Below are positions 16,101 to 23,608 of a stretch of DNA of 36,418 nucleotides, piece by piece. The DNA is from Methylobacterium indicum (lineage in GTDB: Bacteria > Pseudomonadota > Alphaproteobacteria > Rhizobiales > Beijerinckiaceae). The notes beneath the pieces were generated by a model. It was not told where the DNA came from. It ran no database searches and worked only from the letters and a program-made list of their open reading frames with translations. The stretch spans positions 1 to 36,418 of the forward strand of contig NZ_JTHF01000006.1 of assembly GCF_001043895.1 (NCBI RefSeq), in the 5' to 3' direction. Every line of letters starts with the position of its first letter. Positions within the stretch are counted from its first letter, which is position 1. The position numbers were made by a program, and so were the translations under genes.

Positions 16101-16428
16101 CCTGCTGGCGGGCGAAGTAGATGTCGAGCTTCTCGGCGAAGACGGCGGTGACCTGCGAGAAGCCGTTGCGCGACAGCGAGCGGGTGTATTCCAGCCCCTT
16201 GATGCCGGCGAGCGCGGTCTCGACCGGGTAGGTGACCTGCTTCTCGATGTCGATCGGCGAGAGCGAGGGCGCGACCGTGTTGATCTGGACCTGGTTGTTG
16301 GTGATGTCCGGCACAGCGTCGATGGGGAGCTTCGTCACCGCGTAGCCGCCGAAGCCGGCGGCGAGCAGTGACAGCAGCAGAACGAGCCAGCGCTGGTGGA
16401 CCGAGAAGTCGAGGATGCGACTGATCAT
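13180..16428 (-). CDS. czcA: CzcA, heavy-metal RND efflux pump
   Basis: The 1082-aa inner-membrane proton/metal antiporter of the HME-RND family. It has the first helix after HQRWLVLLLSLLAAGFGGYAV and a large periplasmic loop with VPDITNNQVQINT. The fourth helix carries DFGLIVDGAVIITEN; its Asp-Asp-Glu set (DFGxxxDGAxxxxEN) is the proton-relay and specificity motif of the Zn/Co/Cd (HME1) group rather than the Cu/Ag group. A second loop and helix set ends PLALTGGIAALWLRG and GGLISATLLTLIVLPALY. Length is normal and intact. The ATG at 16428 has GAGG 9 nt upstream inside the czcB tail, and only 11 bp separate it from the czcB stop. CzcA works with CzcB and an outer-membrane factor that is not encoded in this window. 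Confidence 0.95.
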   Translation of the reverse strand: MISRILDFSVHQRWLVLLLSLLAAGFGGYAVTKLPIDAVPDITNNQVQINTVAPSLSPIDIEKQVTYPVETALAGIKGLEYTRSLSRNGFSQVTAVFAEKLDIYFARQQVAERLAQVKQDLPPGAEPSMGPISTGLGEIYMWSVHYAKPGERKVSETGKPGWQPDGSYLTPEGQRLRTELEQTAYLRTVQDWIIRPQIKTVPGVAGIDGIGGFEKQYHVQPDPTKLAALDLSFGDIARALEANNANQGARYLEDNGEGYVVRAAGRLESMEEIGEVVVATRGGVPIRIRDIAEVRIGRDLRTGSGSENGQEVVVGTALMLIGENSRTVAAAVDARMNQIRASLPPGIEVQTILDRTRLVEATVKTVVKNLSEGAALVIVILFLLLGNIRAAIITALVIPVAMLMTLTGMVEAKISANLMSLGALDFGLIVDGAVIITENALRHLAEKQHELGRGLDTEERLQTVRASAEEMIKPSLYGQAIIILVYVPLLTFTGVEGKMFEPMALTVIIALAAAFVLSLTFVPALIAIAITGKVTEEDNLIIRSLKATYRPVLAAAVRAPFVFIGGSLLLLVGAGVLFTRLGTEFIPQLDEKSIALNATRIPSTSLTQSQAMQLKVEQVISKFPQVAYVFSKTGTAEVASDPMPPNSSDTFVILKPQAEWPDPSLSKAELQEQIEAAVGKLAGNVYEFSQPIQLRFNELLAGTRGDLAVKVFGEEFEPMLKAANQVAGALRGITGAEDVKVEQTAGLPFLEIKIDKAEAARYGLSTSAIQEVIGAAIGGRDAGVVFEGDRRFPIVVRLTDTVREDREALENIPVPLPAGANGRASSVLLKQVARFSVTEGPNQISRENGKRRVVVTANVRGRDIGSLVAEAQAKVGSQVQLPPGYYVTWGGQFENLASAKRRLMVVVPVCFFLIFLLLYSALGSPRDALLVFSAVPLALTGGIAALWLRGMPVSVPAAVGFIALSGVAVLNGLVMLTFIKQLVAEGRPKREAILEGAMTRLRPVAMTALVASLGFVPMAIATETGAEIQRPLATVVIGGLISATLLTLIVLPALYARFGKVTVAKAAERPPELAQRPLKAAE

Positions 16429-16439
16429 GCCCAATCGCC

Positions 16440-17807
16440 TCAGTGCGCGTGATCGGCTTCGCTCTTTCCGAGCTCGGCCTTGAGGAGGAAGGTGTTGACG
16501 ACGGCGATGTCCTCGCCCGGCTTCAGGCCGGAGGAGACCTCGAAGGCAGTGTCGTCGGAACGGCCGAGTTCGACCTCGCGCTTCTCGAAGCCTTCGTCCG
16601 TCCGCACGAAGACGACGCGCTTGCCCTCAATGGTCTGCAGCGCGGACTTCGGCACGCGGACGGGCACCTTGTCCCGGGAGATCTCAAGCTCGGCGTTGAC
16701 ATACGTGCCCGGCCGCCAAGCCATATCCTTGTTCGGCAAGGCGACGATGACGCGGGCCGAGCGGGTCTCGGGGTTGAGGAGGGGGCTGACGAAGATGACC
16801 TTGCCCTGCTCGTGGCGTTCGCCACCCTCCTGGCTCGGCGTCACTGTCACGGATGCGCCTTCCCGGACCTTGGCGAGGTCGGATGTCGACACCGAGAGCT
16901 CGATCCAGACGGTCGAGAGGTCGGCAACGGTGTAGAGGTCGGCGGGGTCGCCCTCCTTGCCCACCGAGGTGCCAACGTCGACCTTGCGCTCGACGATCCG
17001 TCCGGTCAGCGGCGCGCGCAGCTCGTACTGGCGCAGGGTGGAGGTGTTCGGAGTGGTCTCGTCCTGCTTGGCGAGCTTGGCTACCTCCGCCGCGTTGAGC
17101 CCGAGCGCCGACAGCTTCTGGCGGGCGAGGTCCTGCCGGAGCGTCGCCTCCGCGTACACGGCCTTGGCGTTGAGGTATGCGGACTCGGCCGAGATGCGCT
17201 TGTCCCAGAGAGCAGCCTGGCGGTCGAAGTTGGTCTTCTCCAGGTCGGCCTTCACCGCGGCGGTGAGATACTCGCTCTTGGCGTCGGCGACCTCGCGGCT
17301 GTCGAGGACGGCGACGACCTCACCCTTCTGCACGGCGTCGCCGAGACGCTTGCGCATCTCGGCCACGGTTCCGACGACCCGCGCCGGTACACGGGCGATC
17401 CGATCAGTATCAGGTGTGATGGTACCGGGGACGAGGATATGTCGGGAGATCGTCCCACCCTCGGTCCTGGACACCTTGATGTCCTGGTTCTCGACCTGCT
17501 CGGCGGTCATCTTGATATGACCCTCCTCGCCTTCGGCCTCGGAATGGGCGTGTTCGCCAGGGGCGTGGCCCTCGTCCTTTGTCTCCGGCTTGCCGTGATC
17601 ATGGCCGCCGCCGGCGCCCCCACCTTGGGTCGGTCCAGCCGCGGGGAACGTCGTGGACGTAGCCGGGGCAGCGACCGACGCGGTCGGCTTGGATGGGTCG
17701 AGGCCGACCGAGGCGAGGATGCCTTGAACGAAGCCGGATACGGCGGGAACGGCCACCCCCACGAGGACGCCGGCGGCCACGAGGACCGCGATCAGGAGAA
17801 TGCGCAT
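16440..17807 (-). CDS. czcB: CzcB, periplasmic adaptor of the metal efflux pump
   Basis: A 455-aa membrane-fusion protein. An N-terminal anchor (RILLIAVLVAAGVLVGV) is followed by a His/Glu-rich loop (HDHGKPETKDEGHAPGEHAH) that can bind metal. Next come a lipoyl-like half (ARVVGTVAEMRKRLGDAVQKGE), a helical hairpin, the second half (LRAPLTGRIVERKVDVGTSV), a beta-barrel and a membrane-proximal domain ending in a His tail (EADHAH). It links CzcA to the outer-membrane channel and may hand over metal. The ATG at 17807 is chosen because the hydrophobic anchor starts there; the frame upstream is non-protein-like. Confidence 0.92.
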   Translation of the reverse strand: MRILLIAVLVAAGVLVGVAVPAVSGFVQGILASVGLDPSKPTASVAAPATSTTFPAAGPTQGGGAGGGHDHGKPETKDEGHAPGEHAHSEAEGEEGHIKMTAEQVENQDIKVSRTEGGTISRHILVPGTITPDTDRIARVPARVVGTVAEMRKRLGDAVQKGEVVAVLDSREVADAKSEYLTAAVKADLEKTNFDRQAALWDKRISAESAYLNAKAVYAEATLRQDLARQKLSALGLNAAEVAKLAKQDETTPNTSTLRQYELRAPLTGRIVERKVDVGTSVGKEGDPADLYTVADLSTVWIELSVSTSDLAKVREGASVTVTPSQEGGERHEQGKVIFVSPLLNPETRSARVIVALPNKDMAWRPGTYVNAELEISRDKVPVRVPKSALQTIEGKRVVFVRTDEGFEKREVELGRSDDTAFEVSSGLKPGEDIAVVNTFLLKAELGKSEADHAH

Positions 17808-17933
17808 GAGTGCCTGCTCGGCAGGGATCCGGAGACGATCGAACGTCCCGGTCGATCCCATCTGATGACGTAAGGGGCAGCCCCTCGGACCGTTCGGGCT
17901 GGGTGCGGACAAGCGCTCGTGCGCCGTGTCGCC

Positions 17934-18305
17934 TCAGGCGCGGGGCGGCCTAGGTAGGCGGTCCAAAGCGAGCGAGGGCGCCACTTCGCTCACGCGGGCG
18001 TAGCGCGGACGCGACGGTTCCAAGATCGGCGCAAGCACGATGGCATCCAGGATTGCGAGCACGTGGCAGCCACAGTGCAGATGCCCGACAAGCCCGGGGT
18101 CCTTGGCGTCCAACCCATTCGCGGCGACATCGAAGGAGGTCGCGAGCTCGATCCGGTTGTGGCCGTCGTGGAAGGCAATGTCTTCGGCAAGGCTGGATGC
18201 CGGCAGGTTGACAACGACCACCAGAGCGAGCGCGAGCATGCGGAGCGTGGTCGACCACCAGCCCGCCGTCACCCCAAAGACCCTATGGCGCCGTGCCGAG
18301 AACAT
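17934..18305 (-). CDS. Small exported CzcI-like/DUF2946-like protein
   Basis: From the ATG at 18305 the product is 123 aa with a signal/anchor (LRMLALALVVVVNLPASSLA) and then FHDGHNRIEL and GHLHCGCHVLAILDA. The HxHCGCH cluster resembles the Cys/His end of CzcI/DUF2946 proteins, small periplasmic proteins often encoded beside czc genes and thought to tune the response. The match is by pattern only. It lies directly upstream of czcB in the same direction, separated by about 125 bp. Confidence 0.6.
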   Translation of the reverse strand: MFSARRHRVFGVTAGWWSTTLRMLALALVVVVNLPASSLAEDIAFHDGHNRIELATSFDVAANGLDAKDPGLVGHLHCGCHVLAILDAIVLAPILEPSRPRYARVSEVAPSLALDRLPRPPRA

Positions 18306-18421
18306 TGCGTTCCTTATGTGCGGACAACGCCCCGATCTACAAGTCCGCGGCTGCGATGCCGCCCATGGCGATATCCCGATGTCGTCAAAGCCCGCCCCAG
18401 CGGGATGCTGGAGCGGGCCGT

Positions 18422-18553
18422 TCACGGTGCGTGAGATGGGGGAAGTTGCACCGTGAAGAGTGAGCCATGGGCATCCAGCGGCTCGGTTGCGAGCGCGTAG
18501 CTGATGCCTGCGGCGAGGAGTGTGAAGGCAATCAGCAGAGGCAACATCCGCAT
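18422..18553 (-). CDS. 43-aa exported or membrane small protein
   Basis: A very short gene: MRMLPLLIAFTLLAAGISYA, then a 23-residue polar end with DAHGS and a final SHAP. GGAGGGG lies 9 nt before the ATG at 18553, one of the strongest ribosome sites in the window, and the gene lies in line within the metal operon. The hydrophobic start is either a signal peptide or a single membrane helix. No family is recognised. It could be a small regulator of the kinase or of the pump. Confidence 0.6.
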   Translation of the reverse strand: MRMLPLLIAFTLLAAGISYALATEPLDAHGSLFTVQLPPSHAP

Positions 18554-18594
18554 GGTGGTGTTCCCCTCCATCGAAGCGGCCTCATGCTTTTGCG

Positions 18595-18849
18595 TTACTT
18601 CTTGCCTTGGCTGTGTCCGTGGTTGTGGCCGTCCTTCTCGGAGTGGGCCGGTTTACCGTTAGGGCCCTTCTCCTGCGCTTCCCGCACCCGCGGGTCGTCG
18701 CGGTGAGCCGGGCCGCCCGAGACGGTGCCGGTGTTCGGAACCGCGCGCTCCGGGTTCGACGCGTTGCCGTGTCCGTCCACGGCAAAGGCGGGGGCCGTGG
18801 CCGCGGCCAGCAATCCCGTGGCAAGTGTGGCGGCCAGTATGCGGTTCAT
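18595..18849 (-). CDS. Small His-rich periplasmic protein
   Basis: An 84-aa protein with a signal peptide (ATLATGLLAAATAPAFA) and a charged mature part. It includes GHGNASNPERAVPNTGTVSGG and a His/Lys/Asp-rich end (HSEKDGHNHGHSQGKK). The terminal histidine cluster suggests metal binding or buffering. GGGGAC lies 6 nt before the ATG. It follows the sensor kinase gene by about 100 bp in the same direction, consistent with being part of the metal-response operon. Confidence 0.7.
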   Translation of the reverse strand: MNRILAATLATGLLAAATAPAFAVDGHGNASNPERAVPNTGTVSGGPAHRDDPRVREAQEKGPNGKPAHSEKDGHNHGHSQGKK

Positions 18850-18945
18850 TGGTCCGTCCCCAGTTCTGGTGCGGCGGCGGCCGCGTCGAAGGATGATGTA
18901 GCCGAGCCGTTTGTCTCCCAGTCGCCGCGTTCGTGACGAAGTGTG

Positions 18946-20280
18946 TCAGCTGCCGGCCCGGACCTGGGGCAGGCGGACCTCGGCCCGCAGACCGCCCTCG
19001 GGTCTGTTGGCGAGGTCGAGCGTGCCCCCCTCGACCTCGATGGCTCGCTTCGCGATGGTCAGGCCGAGGCCGGTCCCACCAGTGTTGCGGTTGCGCGAGC
19101 CCTCCAGCCGCGTGAAGGGCTCGAAGGCGCGGACCACGTCCTCGAACGGGATGCCGGGACCGTCGTCGTCGACCCCTATGACCAAGCCGGTCGCCTCGAC
19201 CCGCAGGTCGATGCGCACCCGCGAGCCGTAGCGCACGCCATTGTCGACGAGATTGTCCAGCGCACGGCGGAAGGCCACGGGGCGGATCTCAGCGAGGGCG
19301 CGGCCAGGGCCGCCGTACGCAACGTCCCGACCGGCGTCCGTGGAGGCGTCGGCGATGCCCATCAAGACGCTGGCGACGTTGGTGATCCGCCGCGCCTCCG
19401 GGTCGGCGTCGCCGCGCAGGTAGGCGAGCGTTGCATCGACCATCGCCTGCATCTCGTCGAGATCGGCGGCCATGGCGCGTCGCTCGCTTTCGTCCTCCAG
19501 GCGGTCGAGGCGCAGGCGCAGCCGGGCGATGGGCGTGCGCAGGTCGTGCGAGACGGCGGCGAGCGCCTGCGTCCGCTCTCCGACCAGCCGGTGGATGCGC
19601 TCCTGCATGGCGTTGAGCGCCCGCCCGATCCCACGGGTCTCATCCGGGCCGATCTCGGGAACGCGCACAACCGAACCGCGCCCGATCCGGCTGGTAGCCT
19701 GGGTCAGTTCGCGCAAGGGCCCGGCGATGCGGTGCATCAGACCGACGGCAGCCACCCCGACGAGGATGGCCATGACGGTCGCGAGCGACGCCCAGGGCGC
19801 GACCTGCACTAGGCTCGGCGCGTGGGCCGAGCGGAAGGTCAGTCCGCTCCCATCCGGGAGCCGAAAGGTCCCGCGCAAATCCTGCCGATGGAGCGGTTCG
19901 TCCTGCGCCTCCATAGTGAGGACGAGGCTTGGACCGAGAACGGGTTCGAGCGTCAGGAGCCGGTTGCGGAGATCCTGGAGCGCCGGATCGGTCGACCCGG
20001 TAGTGTGCGCCAGCGCTTGTGGATCCCAACCAATTTCGAAGTGATTGGACGAGAGAGCCTTGGCTTCGGTACCTCGCGCGTCCGGCGTGCGCCTCAGCAC
20101 GGCCTCCCTTGCCAGGATGAGTTGGCGGGCGACCTCGTTCGCAAAGGCTTCGTCCGCTGCGGCCGCGGCCGAGCGACGGTAGATGACGAGCGCCCCACCG
20201 TGGACAAGGAGGACGGCGAGCAGCAGGACGGCGACGGTGCGCCCCTCCAGGCTGCGGGCGAGGCTCGCCAGCCCCCTCAT
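18946..20280 (-). CDS. Sensor histidine kinase of the metal operon (CzcS-like)
   Basis: A 444-aa membrane kinase: first helix VAVLLLAVLLVHGGALVIY, a periplasmic sensor region of about 130 residues, second helix ASLATVMAILVGVAAVGLM and a HAMP linker (RIAGPLRELTQATSRIGRG). The dimerization domain carries the phospho-accepting His in AAVSHDLRTPIARLRLRL, followed by the ATPase with LDNLVDNGVRYG (N), VDDDGPGI (G1), FEPFTRLEGS (F) and GGTGLGLTIA (G2). All catalytic boxes are present. The ATG overlaps the regulator's stop (ATGA). Located between the CDF gene and czcBA, it probably senses periplasmic Zn/Cd/Co and phosphorylates the regulator encoded just upstream. Confidence 0.9.
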   Translation of the reverse strand: MRGLASLARSLEGRTVAVLLLAVLLVHGGALVIYRRSAAAAADEAFANEVARQLILAREAVLRRTPDARGTEAKALSSNHFEIGWDPQALAHTTGSTDPALQDLRNRLLTLEPVLGPSLVLTMEAQDEPLHRQDLRGTFRLPDGSGLTFRSAHAPSLVQVAPWASLATVMAILVGVAAVGLMHRIAGPLRELTQATSRIGRGSVVRVPEIGPDETRGIGRALNAMQERIHRLVGERTQALAAVSHDLRTPIARLRLRLDRLEDESERRAMAADLDEMQAMVDATLAYLRGDADPEARRITNVASVLMGIADASTDAGRDVAYGGPGRALAEIRPVAFRRALDNLVDNGVRYGSRVRIDLRVEATGLVIGVDDDGPGIPFEDVVRAFEPFTRLEGSRNRNTGGTGLGLTIAKRAIEVEGGTLDLANRPEGGLRAEVRLPQVRAGS

Positions 20281-21023
20281 GCCCGCTCGACCCTGGCGGC
20301 TAGCATGTAGCCGGAGCCGCGCACCGTCTTGATGACGGGGGTGCCACCCTCGGGCGGTTCGAGCTTGCGCCTGAGGCGGCTGACTAGGGTGTCGACGCTG
20401 CGGTCCGACGGCGCAGCGAGGCGCCCGCGGCTCATCTCCAGGATCTGCTCGCGACCGAGCACCCGCCCGGGATGCTCCAGGAAGACCAGCAGCAGGTCGT
20501 GCTCGGCGCCCGACAGGTCGATGCCGGCTCCTTCCGGGTCGGTCAGCGCACGGCTGCGCAGGTCCAGCCGCCAGCCGGCAAAGGTCAGGGCCTCCGGCCT
20601 TACCGCTGCGGCCGGGGTGGGCGCGATGGCGGCGCGACGGAGCACCGCCCGTATCCGGGCGAGGAGTTCGGGCCGACCGAACGGCTTGGCGACGTAGTCG
20701 TCCGCGCCGAGCTCCAGTCCGAGGACGCGGTCCGCCTCCTCGTTGCGGGCGCTCAGCATGATCACGGGGACGCTGCCCTTCGCGCGCAGCGCCCGGAGCA
20801 GGTCGAAGCCCGAGGCTCCCGGCAGCATGACGTCGAGTAGGACGAGGTCGACGGCGAGATCGGGCAGGAACGACCACATCTCGGCGCCGCTCCGGCAGCC
20901 CGTGACCCGGAACCCGCTTTCGCTCAGGATGCGGGTGACAAGCACGCGCATCCCGTCGTCGTCTTCAACGAGGAGGATGTGCGCCGCATCGATAGGCAAT
21001 GGAACGCTCGGGGGTGAGACCAT
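20277..21023 (-). CDS. OmpR-family response regulator of the metal operon (CzcR-like)
   Basis: A 248-aa regulator. The receiver domain has acidic residues in LLVEDDDGM, the phosphorylated Asp in DLVLLDVMLPGASG, and the conserved Thr/Ser and Lys positions in IMLSARNEEADRVLGLELGADDYVAKPFG. The C-terminal OmpR-type winged helix includes LSGAEHDLLLVFLEHPGRVLGREQI, then SVDTLVSRLRRKLE and IKTVRGSGYML. Two adjacent ATGs follow AAGGGA; the one at 21023 gives the better spacing. The stop overlaps the kinase start by 4 bp. It lies 26 bp after the CDF gene, so all three are likely one transcript. Confidence 0.9.
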   Translation of the reverse strand: MVSPPSVPLPIDAAHILLVEDDDGMRVLVTRILSESGFRVTGCRSGAEMWSFLPDLAVDLVLLDVMLPGASGFDLLRALRAKGSVPVIMLSARNEEADRVLGLELGADDYVAKPFGRPELLARIRAVLRRAAIAPTPAAAVRPEALTFAGWRLDLRSRALTDPEGAGIDLSGAEHDLLLVFLEHPGRVLGREQILEMSRGRLAAPSDRSVDTLVSRLRRKLEPPEGGTPVIKTVRGSGYMLAARVERA

Positions 21024-21049
21024 CATCGATCCCTTCATCCGGCCCACGG

Positions 21050-21799
21050 CTACTCGGCCGGTGTGGGATAAGCCACGGCAGCGCCATCGCGGTATTCCCG
21101 CCATGCCTGACGCAGGATCTGCACGGACGAGGTCAGGAAGATGCCGGCCATCACCGCGGCGACCGCGAGGTCGGGCCAGGCGGTCGAGGTGCCCCAGACG
21201 CCGAGGGCTGCCGCCATCACCACAACGTTGCCGATCGCGTCGTTGCGTGAGCAGAGCCAGACCGAGCGCACGTTGGCGTCGCCGTCCTTGTACGGCCGCA
21301 GCAGCAGCACCGAGGCGAGGTTGGCCACGAGCGCCATCACGCCGATGACGCCCATCACCTCGGCCTTCGGCATCCCAAGCACGAGCACATGGTAGGCGGT
21401 CGAGCCAAACACCCATGCCGCCATCAGACTGAGTGATACACCCTTTGCGAGCGCCGCCGCCGACCGCACCCGGAGGGAGGCGCCGATGACCGCGAGGCTG
21501 AGACCGTAGGTGACGGTGTCGGCGAGGAAGTCGAGGGCGTCGGCCTTGAGTGCTTGCGAGCCGGCGAGCTGCCCGGCCACCGTCTCGGTGAGGAACATCG
21601 CCGCGTTGATGCCGATGACCGTCCAGAGAATGCGCTTGTAGCGCGGGTCGAGGCCATCGAAGACGGGTACGCCTCCCGAACAGCCGCAGGCGCCCTCGGT
21701 TGCCCCGCAAGCGTCCGTCCGGCCCGGCTCGGCTGCACCGGTGTGGGCCGCCTCATGGGTGTGATGAACGTGGTCCGTGCCGCAGCAATGATCGGCCAT
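21050..21799 (-). CDS. CDF-like cation transporter with Cys/His-rich N-terminus
   Basis: A 249-aa membrane protein of the cation-efflux superfamily. The first 45 residues are rich in Cys and His (HCCGTDHVHHTHEAAHTG, CGATEGACGCSGG) and probably bind metal. The membrane part has a helix 2 metal motif (ALKADALDFLADTVTYGLSL), a basic loop, and SRNDAIGNVVVMAAAL as the helix 5 counterpart. It lacks the cytoplasmic C-terminal domain of CzcD, as usual for this short group. AAGGAGGGGG precedes the ATG. It is the first gene after a promoter with a MerR-type operator, divergent from the merR gene. Confidence 0.85.
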   Translation of the reverse strand: MADHCCGTDHVHHTHEAAHTGAAEPGRTDACGATEGACGCSGGVPVFDGLDPRYKRILWTVIGINAAMFLTETVAGQLAGSQALKADALDFLADTVTYGLSLAVIGASLRVRSAAALAKGVSLSLMAAWVFGSTAYHVLVLGMPKAEVMGVIGVMALVANLASVLLLRPYKDGDANVRSVWLCSRNDAIGNVVVMAAALGVWGTSTAWPDLAVAAVMAGIFLTSSVQILRQAWREYRDGAAVAYPTPAE

Positions 21800-21867
21800 G
21801 ACCCCCTCCTTCCTGGAACGTCAAAGGGGTCCTACTTCCTCTAGTGACTAGAGGAGCAAGGCCAAAA
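21800..21867 (-). promoter_or_regulatory. Divergent promoter with MerR-type operator
   Basis: CCTCTAGT and ACTAGAGG form a perfect 8-bp dyad around one base at 21838-21854. Read on the minus strand, TTGCTC precedes and TAGGAC follows the dyad with a 19-bp spacer, the over-long spacing typical of promoters that MerR-family activators twist open. The dyad closely resembles the CTCTAxxxxxTAGAG operators of Cd/Pb/Zn-responsive MerR proteins. It should drive the CDF gene and autoregulate merR. Confidence 0.7.
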
Positions 21868-22332
21868 ATGGAATTCCCGATCGGCGAGCTATCACGGCGC
21901 ACCGGCGTGCTGATCCCGACCGTGCGCTACTACGAGCAGGCGGGACTACTTCCGCCTCCGCCCCGAACCGAAGGTGGACGCCGACGTTACGGCCAAGCCG
22001 ATGTCGAGCGCCTAACTTTCATTCGCCATGCGCGCGAGCTCGGGTTTGAGATCGAGGCCATCCGGGAGCTTCTGGCGCTCGCCGCCCAGCCGGATCGTCC
22101 TTGTGCCGAGGTGGATGTCATCGCTCGGCGGCACCTCGTCGAGGTCGAGCGCCGCATCACGCGGCTGACGGCACTGAGAAGTGAGTTGTCCCGCATGGTC
22201 GGGGAATGCGGCCATGGGCGTGTCGGCGAGTGTCGGGTTATCGAGGTGCTCTCCGACCACCGCTTGTGTGCCGAGGGTCACCACCGAGAAACTGCGGCGG
22301 GCTCTCCGACTCGGATCAAGGCCGTCGATTAA
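21868..22332 (+). CDS. MerR-family metal-responsive regulator
   Basis: A 154-aa regulator. Its N-terminal winged helix has IGELSRRTGVLIPTVRYYEQAGLLPPPPRTEGGRRRY, followed by VERLTFIRHARELGFEIEAIRELL and the long dimer helix. The metal site region contains RPCAEVDVIARRHL and then a Cys/His-rich end, GECGHGRVGECR and RLCAEGHH, as in the Zn/Cd/Pb branch rather than the mercury or copper branches. The ATG at 21868 is preferred over an upstream GTG because AAGG lies just before it and the family begins there. It is divergent from the CDF gene and shares the operator region with it. Confidence 0.9.
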   Translation: MEFPIGELSRRTGVLIPTVRYYEQAGLLPPPPRTEGGRRRYGQADVERLTFIRHARELGFEIEAIRELLALAAQPDRPCAEVDVIARRHLVEVERRITRLTALRSELSRMVGECGHGRVGECRVIEVLSDHRLCAEGHHRETAAGSPTRIKAVD

Positions 22333-22682
22333 GGCTGAATAAGTGTTGCTCAAATTCCAGAGGAACACTCTTCTCCCGTTCCAGAAGCCGCCCTTATGCG
22401 AGCGTGAGAAAGATCCGGAGAGGCGGCGTAGACGCCCTCCGGGGCGTCGAAGGCGCCGGCAGCCCAGCGCCAGGCGACCGGGCCGGGGTCAAGGCCCTTG
22501 CGGCCTTGAGGCCGGTTCGGGCGGCTGGCCCCCCACTCAGCAAACTTGGCCGCAGGCCACCTTATGCCGCGTCAGTCGACCGTCACCCGGAGGGCCGAAA
22601 CCGCGCAGCGGGTTCGGGGAGCCGCCGCAGGCGGCGAGTAGGGCGCGGCCCGAAGGGGACGCCCCTCCTGGGCTCAGACACC
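22333..22682. other. Spacer after merR
   Basis: No credible gene was seen. It contains a perfect hairpin, GACGCCC/GGGCGTC around TCCG at 22431-22448, which may slow or end merR transcription although no T run follows. The remainder is GC-rich with open frames lacking protein character. Confidence 0.4.
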
Positions 22683-23408
22683 CTATGGGCCCGACGACGC
22701 TGCGCCTTCGGCAGGACCAACCGCCTCGGCGCCGGTGGCAGCCGCTGCGAGCGCAGCAGCAGCTTTGCGCTGCCGGGTCCTCTCTCGGTCGACCTCGCAG
22801 TTGCGCTGCATGTCGTGCCGATCCTTCTCACTCACCGGCTCGACCGGGTTGCCGTCGAGGTCGTAGCGCATCGATCCAGGCTGGGCGACCGCGTGCCGGT
22901 AGCTGAAGCTGCGCACGTAATCGCGGATCGCCCGTTCGCAGACATTGACCGTCACCTCGGGCCGGCGGCGGGCGAGGATCTCGGGGCCGAGACCGACCTG
23001 GAAGGGACGCATGGGATCGCCCACCGTGGCCGGGAGGACACCGATCGGCGCGACCAGGAGGGCGTTGAGCGCCTGGGCACGGGCGAGGACAGCGGGGCCC
23101 GCAGTGCTCGGTACCCGGCTCCGTGCCCAGGGACGGAACGGGCGCGCCGGCTTGGCGGGCGCATCCGTCGCCGCGGCCGGGGCGACCGGCGCGGGCTTCG
23201 GCGTCGGCACGACCTCGACAGGCTCGGCACGCGGGCTGGACGCAGCGGCGGTGTCCACCGCGGGCCGCTCCGGAACAACCTTCTGAGGCGGAGCAGACAC
23301 CTTGCCCTTGAGGGTCAGCGTGGGCCGCGCGGGCCGGGCCGGCACCACGGCGGGCGTGCGAGGAGCAGCAAGGGCAGATCCTCGGCTTTGCTCACGTCCA
23401 GTCTGCAT
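22683..23408 (-). CDS. ProQ/FinO-domain RNA-binding protein
   Basis: A 241-aa protein with a long disordered Pro/Ala-rich N-terminal half. The ordered domain at about residues 125-215 has PMRPFQVGLGPEILARR, ERAIRDYVRSFSYRHAV and RYDLDGNPVEPVSEKD. This is the FinO/ProQ (PF04352) pattern, with its basic helices and the conserved RYDLxGxPxGxVs block. A basic, Ala-rich tail follows. GGAG lies 5 nt before the ATG. Such proteins bind structured RNAs; on plasmids they act in antisense control of transfer or copy number. No partner RNA is evident nearby. It stands alone on the minus strand. Confidence 0.75.
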   Translation of the reverse strand: MQTGREQSRGSALAAPRTPAVVPARPARPTLTLKGKVSAPPQKVVPERPAVDTAAASSPRAEPVEVVPTPKPAPVAPAAATDAPAKPARPFRPWARSRVPSTAGPAVLARAQALNALLVAPIGVLPATVGDPMRPFQVGLGPEILARRRPEVTVNVCERAIRDYVRSFSYRHAVAQPGSMRYDLDGNPVEPVSEKDRHDMQRNCEVDRERTRQRKAAAALAAAATGAEAVGPAEGAASSGP

Positions 23409-23608
23409 CGGGGCTCCATCGCGGGGCGACCAGGTCGGCCAGCTTCCGACTCACCGCGTCGTGCCCCAGTCGAGCCAGGGCGTGCCGTTGTGTCAATTCG
23501 GGCCGCGCGTCGTCGCGACGGGTCTCGATGCAGTCGCACCGAAGGGCTACACAAGCGCCGCCGGATCGGCGCCGCCTACACACATCTCCCTCAGCTCATG
23601 ATCGCATA

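Noticed and set aside
13789..16371. 860-aa open frame on the plus strand
   Set aside because: Antisense to czcA, which has unmistakable RND motifs; the plus frame is Asp/Arg/Gly/His-rich without domains.
16443..17873. 476-aa open frame on the plus strand
   Set aside because: Antisense shadow of czcB.
18943..19812. 289-aa open frame on the plus strand
   Set aside because: Antisense shadow of the sensor kinase, whose H, N, G1 and G2 boxes are clear.
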